Source: Tetrapyrgos nigripes
Lineage: Eukaryota; Basidiomycota; Agaricomycetes; Agaricales; Campanellaceae
DNA: 64,000 nt
Assembly (NCBI GenBank): GCA_013368315.1
Contig: JAACJM010000201.1
Span: forward strand, 1 to 64,000
Direction of reading: 5' to 3'
How positions within the stretch are numbered: position 1 is the first letter of the stretch; each line of letters starts with the position of its first letter. This document shows positions 22,401 through 36,123 of the stretch, one piece after another. The position numbers and the translations under genes were made by a program. The notes below the pieces were generated by a model. It worked only from the letters and a program-made list of their open reading frames with translations. It was not told the origin of the DNA and ran no database searches.

Positions 22401-25258
22401 CTACCTCACCCCAGAGATCAACAACGAAAGTTACTGGTTACGTATGGCTTCTTTGGTCTGTGCCATCGTAGCTGGTCGACTTGCCGCACGTATCATTGCT
22501 CCCATAACCACGATCATTTTCAAATGGATTGTAATTGGCAAATACAAGCCAGGCACTTACCCTACGTGAGTACACATACAGCGTCTTGACACGATCTCTC
22601 GCTGACTGCTTCATTCAGGTGGTCGAGCTACTATTTGCGATGGTGGATTGTGAACCAGAGTATCACGTACGTGTATCATTCACCCCTCTAACTCCGTCAA
22701 CGTCACTCATTCCTGTTGAATTCAGTGCTTCCGGTCGTGGAATATTTGCCATGAACTCTAGCCTCACCAAGCTGTACTATCGTTTACTAGGTGCTAGTAT
22801 CGGTAGCAACGTCACCATCGAGAGGAACGCTCGTCTAGGAGAATTCGATCTGCTCACTCTGGAAGATGGTTGCCGGATAGACAAGGCCCTTATACGCGGG
22901 TTCTGTGTCGAGAGAGAGGGGATGATTCGTCTGGCACCTGTCGTCATTGGTCGTAAAGCTGTCATCAACACTTATACCCAGATCTCACCCGGTGCTATCG
23001 TCCCAGAAAACACGGTCTATGGCCCTCATTCATCCTCGCTGGAACAGCCCTCTCCACAAAAATTCGCCGCCTACAACCGAACGCTATTCCTCGAACCGCA
23101 CTGGCTCCTCAAATTACTCATCGCATGGCCGATTATTGGACTCGTCATGCTTGCCTCATGTGTGTAGCTTTTCTTTTCCTTTTTCGTTTTCCTTGGTATT
23201 GATGGTCTTTCTTCTCTTTTCAAGATGTTCCGTGGTTCGCTGTCCTTTATCTCATGTTGCAAGAAACCTCAATCCTCCAGCAAGGTCTTAATTCCCTCGA
23301 GTCAGTCATTTATTGGTTTGCCAGCCCAGATCGAATTCTCTATCATGCTATCGCTCGGATGGTCCGTGCAACCATTACTCCTTTGGTTCAACTGTTATTG
23401 GGTATCCTCGTCAAACGTATTTTCGGCTTGAACAAGGAAAGCAGTGCGACCGAAGCTTCGCAGTTCTCGTTACTTAGGCGATATATCAATTCCAATCTGT
23501 TGTCTCAGCAATGCCTAAAACGGGCCTTCAGTATTCTTGGTACTCACTATGAGGTCGTTTCTGTAAGTGGTTCCCTTACCCACAAGGCGTTAATGATGGT
23601 AACCTGACTGACCATCTTCTGCAGGTGGTCTATCGGATGATGGGAGCGAAGATTGGGCGTCGCGTTTATTGGCCTGGTTCTGGTATTTTCTGCCAAGATC
23701 CCGAGCTTTTGGAGATTGGCAACGATGTAAGAAAACTTTTGTGTGTCTCCGGTTGTTCTAGTCATTGAAACTCTTTCCAGGTTGTCTTCGGTTCTCGTTC
23801 GGAACTCTTCACGACCGACAGGATTGGGACTGGTAAAATACGAATCGGCGATGGTGGTATGTACACCATACTCAAACTTTGCTATCTGATTCTAAATGAA
23901 TATTGTCTTCTAGCCATGATTGCCGACCGTGTCGTCCTTCTGCCAGGAAACTGTCGTTGGTTCGCGCGCTGTTATGGGTTCTGGTGCTCTTGGAAAGCGA
24001 AATGGTGTCTACGACGATGGATCAACATGGATAGGAAATGGTGAGTTGTCACTTGTCCATAACTGAACGATCACTTATTTTTCTCTCGAAGACCGTGGTG
24101 AAGCAATCTGCCTCAATAAGGGTAGCCCTGAAAAGCCCGGAATGGATACCATCACACCTTTCGGCCGGGCTTTCTACAAACGACAAGCCCCATACTTCGT
24201 CTACCCTTACATCTTCATCCTCGTCATCAATTTTATCATCGCTGCCTGCTCTGCTGCGTGGTGGTCCATCAGTGCCGTCTCAGCTGCCCAACTACTCCGC
24301 CAATTCCACATTCATCTGGCTTCACACCACCTGTTCCAGGAAGCATGGTACCGCTTTGGTATTCTGTATGGCTTCATTTCTGGAGCCTTCGTTGTCGCAC
24401 TCTTAGTTCAAGCCATTCTGTCAATGCTTTGGGTAATCCTTACCAAGTGGCTCATCATTGGTCGCCGACGACCCGGCAAGTACTCATGGGATGAAAGCAA
24501 CTATTGTCAGCGATGGCAGTTGCATCTGACAGTGTCAAGGCCGTTGTACAAGGGCCATGGTATCGGTGGTGTTCTACAGCCGTTGTGTGGCACTGTTTAC
24601 ATGGTCTGGTTCTTCCGAGCCATGGGCGCCAAAATCGGCAAGAACTGTGCGCTCTACCCAGGTGGAAAGGTTGGTCTCATGACAGAGCCTGATCTGATCG
24701 AGATTGGTCGAGACGTGAACCTTGACGACTGTTCCGTTGTTGCGCACATCAACTCGAGGGGTAACTTTGCTCTCAACCCGCTGAAGATTGGGAACGGGTG
24801 AGTTCTTGGTGACATGCAATACATATACATCTTGTTCTGACCTATTCTTCCATAGATGTGCTATGCGTTCCGGTTCTCGATTACTCTCTGGAGCTTCAAT
24901 GGAGGACAGCAGTATGCTTTGCGAACATACCCTGCTCACCTCAGGAGAGGTTGCCGAGGCCGGCGGTAAATACGTTGGCTGGCCTGGAAAGCGTTTCGAT
25001 AACCCTAAATTCGCCATGACCCCTGGAAGCATGACCCCCAGAACCATGACCCCCAGAACGACGACAACGACGAGCCCCTCAAATACCCTAATTTGCCCGA
25101 GGTGCAACACATTACCTAGAACTGCAGCTGTCACATCATGCGGGCACATATTCTGTGAACGCTGTCTCAGCGAAGGGTCAAAGAATGGAGAATCTTGTCC
25201 GGTTTGCCAGAAGAGAATGTCAAGTCGGAGTATTCTAAATAAAAGATATCCTTTCTAA
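19443..25258 (+). CDS. NRPS-like adenylating enzyme: A-T-(TM + left-handed beta-helix)x2-RING
   Basis: Single-module NRPS-like protein that should activate a carboxylic or amino acid as its adenylate and load it on a carrier; substrate unknown. The adenylation domain shows A3 LHTSGTSGKKKVVPYT, A5 SYGMTE, A7/A8 GWFDSGDMGYMDQDGYLY and TGRSKEIINKGGE. The carrier domain has DFFLLGGNS, with Ser as the phosphopantetheine site. Two rounds of membrane helices, each followed by a hexapeptide-repeat helix (for example GASIGSNVTIERNARLGEF and GAKIGKNCALYPGGKVG), resemble the terminal domain of epsilon-poly-lysine-synthetase-like NRPSs (TIGR02353 type). The last exon runs on into a RING finger: CPRC, CGHIFCERC, CPVC. 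There are no condensation or thioesterase domains. Single-base frame breaks occur near 19726, 20086, 20340, 20378, 21210 and 23948. The start codon is not resolved; 19443 is only the first base of the recognisable open frame. Confidence 0.8.
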
Positions 25259-25799
25259 CCTACTCATTTTTTTTTCTTGTCATCTCATGGATTTGCTTGC
25301 ATTTTCACTTTTTTTCGACACAAGGACCATTTTTGGCTCTGACTCTCTGACTGTTTTCGACAACTCACTCACCTTCGTTTGCTTATAGTCGTAGAGCTTT
25401 TTACATTTAATATATGGTTACCATGTATGTCATGAACTGTACAAAATTATGTTTTGCTTTCTGGTATGTATCAATGCCTCGTATATATAGACACAATCAG
25501 TTGCATTTGACTTTTCACCACTGGCTCTCACCGGCATGCGCCTTGCCCAATTTTGGTTTTTTGCCGAGCATCTATCAAAATGTACGTATGTTACTGTTGC
25601 ATGTTGCACCTGGGGCCACATTCAAGCCAGCCACATCAGCAACGTCACTGGCTACGCGTACTGATCAACAATCAAGTAATCTAGGGCATCTAAGTAATAA
25701 AAAGTACTATAAGATACAAAATGGTTCGGTAGCGAAAGTCTCAAGGCTTTCATTCCAGTGATTACAGGCCCCAGCTATCCCAAAACTCTCAAATCACTC
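25259..25799. other. Intergenic between convergent NRPS-like and DGAT2 genes
   Basis: AT-rich 3' flanks of two convergent genes. No gene seen. The open frame at 25414-25761 has no coding character. Confidence 0.45.
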
Positions 25800-28023
25800 T
25801 CACTCTACGATATTGAGTTCCCTCGTGCGGGCCTTTGCAAACTCGTCCTTGTATGTATTCCAGATTCTGCATCAAATTTTGCGTGAGTGACCATCATCGT
25901 TTCAATCATAGAAAGGATCATCGTGATCAAAGAAAGCTACATCGCGCCAAGCTGATGACTCGGATTGGCACCAGTAGTTTGGTATGGGCAGCATGCATGG
26001 GAATACTGCATAGGGGGTGCATGGCAAAATACAAGTGGAGAAGAGAATAAAACAGGGAAGAAAGCGGAACAGGAAGGATCATACCTAGTCAACTCTTCAA
26101 TGTATAACTTTTGGACACGCATGACTTCTTCTATGCTTGGCTTATCACACTGATCGACATGTATAGGATGACCGACTGGTTTGGAAAGGAAAAAATGCGC
26201 TAGTCAGAATCTCATTTCGTCATTGAACCACACTCAGCTGGTTCATCCATACAAATGAAACCAGAAGACATTCAGTAAACAAGTAAACCACACTTACTAA
26301 CAGCCACAATTCGCCTCCTGTAAGGCATTAATCCCAAATTGTCTGGCTCACGCCTTTCAGCCTCGGAATGACGAGGAAAACATGAACCAGTGACTTACAA
26401 TTCAATAACCCTCTCCCATGGAACAGCGGAAGAGTGAACCCGAATACAGACTGAAATTTCTTCTGTAATGCGTAGACGGTAGTACCCTTCTCATTAGGCA
26501 TTTGCTCATAGATCTGTTAACCGATTATAACCGCGAGCTTTAGAGAGACCGCTGACAGGCCAAAGACGGACGACTCACGTCATTTTCTCCGAACGAGAAC
26601 ACGGGAACGAGATCAGCTCTTAAAGGAATGAAACCGTCAAATATGAAGAGACGGATGATCATCGCTTGTAAAACCAACCCACCCATGCTGAATCGCAATT
26701 TTGATGAAACCGAGCCTGATCAAAAGACGTCAAACCGCGCAGGTCGTGAGATATGACAGACGTAACGAACCGTTTCCGTAAGGTAAGATCTGCAGTCCCT
26801 GGCCTCGCTGAAAGACTCTCCGCCGCGCCTCCGACCACAATTGTTATTGCAGATCCTGGACCGGCCTTGAGAATATTGGAACACGACCGCTTGCTAACAC
26901 TGCAGACACCCATGGCTAATATGATATCTCGGTAAATGGGCACATGGAAATTACTACCCAAAGTTAAAAGATGAGGTGTTATACCGGGAAAAGCTTTGGA
27001 AAATCCAGTTGCTGCAGTCATGAACGCTATCAGTATCCTTCCACTTCAGAACATAAGTTTTGTTACGTGCCTTCGGTAGCAAAAGTCGCTAGAGCGCCCC
27101 TGTGATCTGTTATTCACACATGCTCTTCTCAAAGATCATCGAACTGAAGACGTACATGCCAATGATACCTAGCCAGCATAATGAACGGAGAAGCTCATGG
27201 ATAGCAATAACAACTCACCATGCGGATGATACCCAAACACATACGGACGGTCAGCGGGAAGGTCTGCTTCCTATCACCAAAAACGTCATTCCCACTATTT
27301 TTCAAGACAAAGCTAGAGCTTCTACCTTTATCAACCTATCTTCATCGGTCAGACAAAGGAAGCAGATAGACCACGACAAACAACTCACGAAGCAGGATAA
27401 TAATCTGCAAAATACTTCCAAAACCTCCACTCTCTAAACCAAGGGGCTATGCGACCTCCATGTTCTGGACTCTTGTCGATATACAGGATCCAAATTAGGT
27501 AGGCAGCAAGAAAGGGCCAAAGAGGCGGGAATGACCTGAAAGAATGGAGAAGGTTTCGAGGTTTCAATGCCATTCAGTTTCGGAATTGGTTGGAACGTGC
27601 GCCAGGGGATGAAATGGAAAGGAAAGGATTCTTCAGCGACCTCAAACTCCAAACATAAAGATAAATCGCCCGTACCACAAGAACAAGAACACACAAATGG
27701 TTAAAGGGATCAAGACAGACCACAGTGCAACAGCCAACATTTGCAGTCTACGTTTCCTCGGGATTCGTGCGGGCGCAAATCTGATACTGGAACATACAAA
27801 GGTCTCAGTAATGCACGAATCAAAAGGCTAGACGGTAGAGTACAAGACAAGCTCGTCGAGAATTCGGAGAGACGCCTCTCTTCTAACACCAAAAAACAGT
27901 CACGTACTCGATGGGATTAATGTGGGGTTTCAGGACTGAAGGAGAAAGCAATGCAAGTCGCTCCTTGAGAGAGTTGGCAGAGACATTGCGCGAGGTTATC
28001 GATATACTAATTCCTTTCTCCAT
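25800..28023 (-). CDS. DGA1: Diacylglycerol acyltransferase 2 (DGAT2)
   Basis: ER/lipid-droplet enzyme that makes triacylglycerol from diacylglycerol and acyl-CoA. Read on the minus strand, the spliced protein starts MEKGISISITSR. It has an N-terminal hydrophobic hairpin (PPLWPFLAAYLIWILYID region) and then the catalytic YVFGYHPHG. GIIGMGALATFATEATGFS follows, then FPGITPHLLTL and a glycine-rich GGAAESL. Next come GFIKIAIQHGADLVPVFSFG, LPLFHGRG, MPYRRRIVAV and VGHPIHV. It ends with an IWNTYKDEFA...LNIVE tail and TGA. This is the full DGAT2 order with no frame break. GIIGM needs a 13-nt microexon (27156-27168), followed by a 29-nt exon (27071-27099) whose downstream intron appears to use a GC donor. 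It lies 0.3 kb downstream of CDC48 on the same strand and converges with the NRPS-like gene. Confidence 0.92.
27156..27168 (-). other. 13-nt microexon of DGAT2
   Basis: Flanked by CTAG and the donor GTACGT on the minus strand. It supplies the end of HPHG and most of IIGM. The next exon starts with the G that completes Met. Without it the conserved HPHG-x-IG stretch is broken and the frame is lost. Confidence 0.8.
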
Positions 28024-28329
28024 TGATGCATACGAGGATTTTGGACGAGAAAGAAGAAGAGAAATGGCAAAAGGCTTCCAAAGCCCTTGACGCGTAAACA
28101 CGTGAGATCAGCCTTCTCCACATTTTTTCAAATTTTTGCAAATTCTGGGCCTCAAGGTTTCTCGAGGACCGTTCCTTCGCGGCTACGGCAGCGTGAAAGA
28201 AAAGACTAAGCCTAATCACTGCTTGATACGAGCATTGTCGTATTCTTATTATATTATTACAGACGAAAGAAAATTCTAATGGACCACCACGTTCATTACA
28301 GGAACGAGAACACAAAGCAGTTCTTTTTT
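28024..28329. other. Short intergenic between CDC48 and DGAT2
   Basis: 3' end of CDC48 and promoter of DGAT2, both leftward. Nothing else seen. Confidence 0.45.
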
Positions 28330-31306
<2,977 letters not shown>

Positions 31307-31623
31307 TTGAGAGTGATATGATGAGGACGGGGTAGATGGGTGAAAGGGAGTGAGAGTCGAGTTTAAGAATGTCTTGGAGAGGACGCGCGTCCCTCGACGT
31401 GCTCTGACAAATAACCCCAAAGCCGTAAGCGCACGTGCTCTTTTACCGCTTTGCTCTTGAATGTTCTCGTACTTTCTCAATGCAAACTAGTCCTTCAGAG
31501 TCATTGTACGACACGACGTAAGCCAAATTGAAATCTAGCATGAAGGACGCGTCCAGAAAGTGCTATCTTACATCTCTTTGTCGATATTCGCGCCGCGCCC
31601 ACAGATTGCCCACAGAAAGAAAT
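31307..31623. other. Intergenic between CDC48 and tubulin cofactor B
   Basis: CDC48 promoter and 3' flank of the cofactor B gene. No gene seen. Confidence 0.45.
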
Positions 31624-32549
31624 TTACATCTCCTCGTCCAAATCTAGCTCGAGCTCGGGATAATCTCCAACCTTCAACTTGTCAGGCCTAACAAAAACCC
31701 CATAATTGGGCTTACAAGCGAAATATCTCTCGCCTTGGACGCTGCACAATGAAAGTCAACTGCAAACTCTCAAAGAAAACGATACCCGCGACTTACGATC
31801 CGTCATTCTTTCCAAAGGGTTCATCATACTCGACCCCAACCCATATGCCACCTCCAGACCCAAATTTCGTTTGACCCACAAATTTTACAGTCCCTCGTTT
31901 ACTCAACCCCGGTTCGTTAGATTCCACCTCACATCGCGATCCAATCGGTATTTCCACATTCTCCGTCTCCTTCGAGGCGTCGGTTTTTGGGGCAAAGCGT
32001 CCAACCTTGTGTCTTTGCTTATAAGAAAGCACGCTATCTGCTCTCCCAAGTCAGTCCGATACTACTTCAATTGCCAAAAGCGATCCACACACCTTGCCGC
32101 ATTGCATAGTCAGCATCACTCATCTCAAACTTATCCACTTGTGAAACGTCTGTCAATTGCCCTGTGAAGCTCACGGAGGGATTTAAATCATCTACCTGAC
32201 CATCATTCCGTTACATATTAGTTCAGTCAACGGAAGACATGTACGCGTACTTTAAGCACTTGAAAATTCCTGAGCCCATAAAATCCAAGAGCTTTGCTGT
32301 CATCAGACAACTGATCCACGACCCGAGGATCATCTTCCGAGTTCAACAAAGAAATCGACTGGTTTGCTGCAGGTATACCAGTTATAAGCTCGAGTTTGCT
32401 CTTTGATCGACAACAGTCGTCATAAGCGGTGTTCGCATTGATCGGAGGCAGACAAATACCTTGAGCTGCTCGACCGTAATATGAGGGTCAATGCGACGTT
32501 CTGAACGCGTATCGGGGGATACAACAAAGAGGGATAAAGCGCTCGACAT
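31624..32549 (-). CDS. ALF1: Tubulin-folding cofactor B (CAP-Gly protein)
   Basis: Binds newly folded alpha-tubulin and passes it to cofactor E. On the minus strand, the start [19 protein letters not shown] opens a ubiquitin-like domain that continues through [15 protein letters not shown] and [13 protein letters not shown] linker leads to the C-terminal CAP-Gly domain: [41 protein letters not shown] and [26 protein letters not shown] is the tubulin-tail-binding signature. It ends DLDEEM, an acidic EEY/F-like tail with Met in the last position. All expected parts are present. Its start codon lies 72 bases from that of the rightward bystin gene, so they share a promoter. Confidence 0.92.
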
Positions 32550-32621
32550 CGTTGAAGGTTAAGAGGAGCTGACACGTGACGTCATAGTACGCGAAATTCA
32601 TTTTCGTCTGCAACGCCCACC
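32550..32621. promoter_or_regulatory. Divergent promoter between cofactor B and bystin genes
   Basis: Only 72 bases separate the two start codons. The region must therefore hold 5' leaders and a compact bidirectional promoter, or the transcripts start inside each other's genes. Confidence 0.6.
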
Positions 32622-34274
32622 ATGCCTCGTCTTGCATCTCAGAAGCCAAAACCTCGATACCAGTCTTTACTTGTCGACCTGCAGAACGATGAAAATCTAG
32701 CAGCGAAAACCAATATCTCAAAAACACCTTCGGCCTAATGCTTGTTGCAGTTTAGTATTGGATGCACACACATCCCAGAGAGTACTGCTTCTTGCTCACA
32801 TGCAGCAACAGAAGCTTGAAGCAGATGAAGACGAAGATCCCGAAGATGCTGAGTCAACGACAAAACGATGGCAAACGTCGAGCTCAAGACAACGGAGGCA
32901 ACTCAAGGAGTGACATGGAAGACGAGACTTCGGACGAGTCTCAAGAAATATTCTGTGATTCTTCATTTTCATCTCGCCTTGCACTTGTGTTCTAACCTTG
33001 CATGGAATGGACACACCGCGAACGGCGATGCATATTTGGAGCATGGAAAAATCTAAACTTAAATGACGGGTTTTTGCTCGGCCTCGAGAATACTCCATAT
33101 GGAATATTGGCCTCAAATCGGTCCCATATGGAGTAGGCCCGGCGAGCAAAAGCTGCTTTGAAAAATCAGTAATTTAAGTTTGTGTTTTTCAGTGGCCCAA
33201 ATATGCATCGCCGTCCGCGGTGACAGGTGGTTGACGAAGAAGATTTAGAAGGCTTGGGAAAATTCTGTCCTGTATCTACTATCAGTGGACAGTCGTCTCG
33301 CACACTCGCCGATACTATATTCTCAAAATTCGAGACGAAGAGCAGGATAACAAGTCACCAGTTGGTGAGTTGCATCAAAATGCTCCCCGCTTTTCCTCTA
33401 TGGAAACGCTAACTAGCTATAGCAAACCTCTCTCAATGGTGTCCCTTCGCTCTAAGAAAAGCCACAAATATATATTTCCAGCATGAAAATTGACTGAGCT
33501 ACCTTCCTACGTTACATTCTTTTACCTGCTGCGCGTGAAAATATCGAGCAAGGCCGTAAGCTCAATGTGCATTACCATGAAGTTCTGTTAAGGGCTTTAT
33601 ACAAACCTGCTGCGCAAAGGAGTCTTGTTCCCGATGCTTGACGTTCGTTTGGCTTGCCTTTTTCTTTCTCTAGCTTTTATGCTGAATCATCTCTATACCT
33701 ATTCAGGAGGGATGTGGCACGCTCACAAAAACTGTCATGATTGGTGCTATCCTGTCGAAAGAGACCATTCCGACAGCGCAACTGGGTGCAGCTATCATAC
33801 ACATAACCTCAAAAGATTTCACTGGTAGGGCGCATACTCCTGTTTCTTATACTCTGTCATCTATCTCAAACTTTACCGCAGGTCCAAGAGCCATCACAAT
33901 CCGAGTCCTTCTCGACAAGAAAAAAGACTATCCTTACAAAGTCTCGAGGGAATTCGTCTCCGAGTATCAAATTGGGCTGTTGAACAGCCTCTTCCAGTTC
34001 TATGGCATCAAAGTCTCCTAGCGTTAGCTCAGACGTGAGTATGTCCTCAGTCAAAGAGATTTTTTCTTTCTCTTTCCATCCGCCGTTATGTGCAAGAACT
34101 GATAGTCAGACCTCAACCAGTTACTCTGTCCACTTAACCTCTGACCAAAAAGACGCTCTTCTCGATGTCGTTAGAGCCAATTTCCATTATCACATCAGTC
34201 CGGAAGTTCAAAGAGAGCTGGCTACTACCCCTGCGAGAGACCATACTGTGAATCAGGATGTAGTCATGGTGTAG
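32622..34274 (+). pseudogene. ENP1: Bystin/ENP1-like gene, internally deleted and frameshifted
   Basis: Bystin is an essential 40S-subunit assembly factor. Recognisable pieces in order: MPRLASQKPKPRYQSLL and an acidic N-terminus; VVDEEDLEGLGKF with RTLADTIFSKFE; CPFALRKATNIYF; YILLPAARENIEQGRKLN with VHYHEVLLRALYKPAA; KGVLFPML; MIGAILSKETIPTAQLGAA; TIRVLLDKKKDYPYKV; and a last exon SDQKDALLDVVRANFHYHIS. Pieces are missing. About 60-70 residues between the TLAD block and ALRKAT (family LSKYRSG...FKIIPAL...W region) have no room. The DALVFHF...LPVLWHQ block is replaced by unrelated sequence. The frame breaks near 32725, 32870 and 33600. An inverted-repeat element sits in the intron after the acidic region. 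I infer a decaying paralogue with a working copy elsewhere. Confidence 0.72.
33014..33222. mobile_element. MITE-like hairpin element, 209 bp
   Basis: Nearly the whole element folds on itself. The left end CACCGCGAACGGCGATGCAT and the right end (as reverse complement CACCGCGGACGGCGATGCAT) differ by one base. Pairing continues imperfectly through AAACTTAAAT and TTTGCTCG/CGAGCAAA to a centre near CTCCATATGG/CCATATGGAG. ACA flanks both ends, a possible 3-bp target duplication. It has no coding capacity and sits within the broken bystin gene, in a probable intron. Confidence 0.8.
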
Positions 34275-34710
34275 ATATTGCTGTCTGATACGGCGGTATC
34301 ATGTATGTATCCGTATCTCTGTGTTCTTGTGCTTCATTTGTACACGCAAATATATCGTCGGTCGATATGTAATTTTGGACTGGTACTTCTCTCTGTACAA
34401 CGCTGAGAATCCTTCAGTCTAGCAAGCCATATGTATTCCACACAATGTCACTGACGGACAGACAGCGAATTTCAAGACACGATGCAGACTCCGGCGCTGA
34501 CATGAAAGCCAGGCTCCTTCTACTTCTACTAGTATCATGGTATACACCTGCTCCTAAGACATCTGTACCTAGTGGGCCAAGTTAGGCCCACCTCCCCTTC
34601 GTCTGGTTTCCTGTTAGATTCCGACAGAGTGCTATACCACTACTCTGTATCAGTATAGTCCGCATATCCACCCTCAAAACGTTAAGACTGCGAAGAGTCA
34701 ACAACACGTT
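34275..34710. other. Intergenic between convergent bystin relic and RPC11
   Basis: 3' flanks of two convergent genes. No gene seen. Confidence 0.45.
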
Positions 34711-35403
34711 TCAATTCTCTCTCCACTGATGTGCGCAAGATGTACATCTAGACACAGAATCAGCATCTTAGAACAGAAATCAAGGACTATTCGGAAATGT
34801 GTACTCACCTATAAACTAGAGGAAAAAAAAATTACGGTCCACCGAGTCAAGGCAACGCAAGAGTCAGCCAAGCCAGCAAAAATGAGCAGAGAATCACACA
34901 TACACGTCGTCATAGGTTCATCCGCAGAACGAATCTGCAACTGATAAAAGTACGCTTGATTGTTGTTACACTTCGGACACGATGCTACAAGGCCCAATCA
35001 AAGTCCCAGCCAAAGCCCAACCCAAAGCAGTAAAGAAAACCGTCGTGAGGAAATCAGAACCAAAGTCCCGACCAAAAGCAATCATAAACGTACCAGTAGT
35101 CGAATCGGCATGTTTCCACATCTCCTCTCCTCCAAGAACATCGTCCACTTCCTTTCTCTTCAGCTTTGTCCGGGAAGTCATCTGCATCACAACAAAAGTG
35201 AAGGGGAAAAAAGAAGAACAAAGAAGATAGGTCAGAACAAAGTCTCTCTTCCACTCACCACACCATCAAACGAGGACGTAGGGTTATGAATGTACCTGCT
35301 TCGTGATTGGGAACTCATATGGACAAGTATTGCATGACCATTTGTTGTGTCCTGTTTCTGATGAGATTACCAGGAGGTTGGCACAGGTTGGACAGAAGAG
35401 CAT
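34711..35403 (-). CDS. RPC11: RNA polymerase III subunit RPC11/RPC10 (TFIIS-like)
   Basis: Small Pol III subunit needed for RNA cleavage, termination and re-initiation. The minus-strand start MLFCPTCANLLVISSETGHN begins an N-terminal zinc ribbon closed by SCNTCPYEFPI. A linker includes KLKRKEVDDVLGGEEMWKHA. The C-terminal TFIIS-type ribbon has CPKCNNNQAYFYQLQIRSAD, EPMTT, FYRC, TSC and ends HQWREN with TGA. The RSADE hairpin carries the acidic cleavage residues. FYRC is encoded across a 7-nt microexon (34809-34815) and a last exon of 37 nt (34711-34747). Size (about 110 residues) and motif order match the family exactly. It converges with the bystin relic. Confidence 0.93.
34809..34815 (-). 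other. 7-nt microexon of RPC11
   Basis: Minus-strand sequence TTTATAG, flanked by CCTCTAG and the donor GTGAGT. With the last base of the preceding exon and the first base of the next it spells Phe-Tyr-Arg. This restores the invariant FYRC of the second zinc ribbon and the frame to WREN-stop. Confidence 0.85.
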
Positions 35404-36123
35404 TCGAGGAAAAGGTAAGAGATATTACGCGTCCTAATATGGAAGCAGTCTGCTACACTACCCCTCTCTCTGGATTGGTAAGTATGGATTGGCAATCGCT
35501 CAGCTAGCGAGCGCTTTGTTGAGGCAGAACGTACAAGTACTACAACTCTTTTTATTGATTGAAAAACTCCAGGTTATGGAATTCATACAGGAGAACTATA
35601 CACATAAACGGGATTGGAACAATGCAACATGAAAGGTGTACAACGACACCATAAATAGATTAAGAAGGTAAGGCTGAACGAACACCCATAGGAAGAAGAA
35701 AAGAACAACATAAAGGGCATCGTCACAAAGTATATACTCGTGAAGAAGAAAAGAGTGTAAGGGAATAGAGGTATGTTAATCAGCCAGTGACCAAGTCGAG
35801 GAAGAAACCCTTCAAGGAACACTATGTAGTCGTCCTGAACTACAGTAAGAAAGGGCCAATACGCACAAGAAGAAACCTAATGATATAACCAAATGACTGT
35901 CTCTGATACATGTATCGAGACACCAGAACAAATGTCAAGTCAGATATCGATATAATTGGGGTATAGCCTGAGCCAGGAAAAAAGGAAATTAAACACAAGA
36001 AACACAAGAAATACACACATCTTCAATGATTTCGTAAAGAAAAATGAATGAATGAGAAGGATTGAAAAGGCATGAACAAGATCGCGGATCATGGATAGAC
36101 AGGTTGTCTAAATCATGACCACC
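35404..36123. other. Intergenic
   Basis: RPC11 promoter and 3' flank of the next leftward gene. A hydrophobic minus-strand frame (35583-35822) has no intron or family support, and I do not call it. Confidence 0.4.

Noticed and set aside
35583..35822. Hydrophobic 79-codon minus frame
   Set aside because: AT-rich 3' flank; no family, no upstream exon and no conserved residues.
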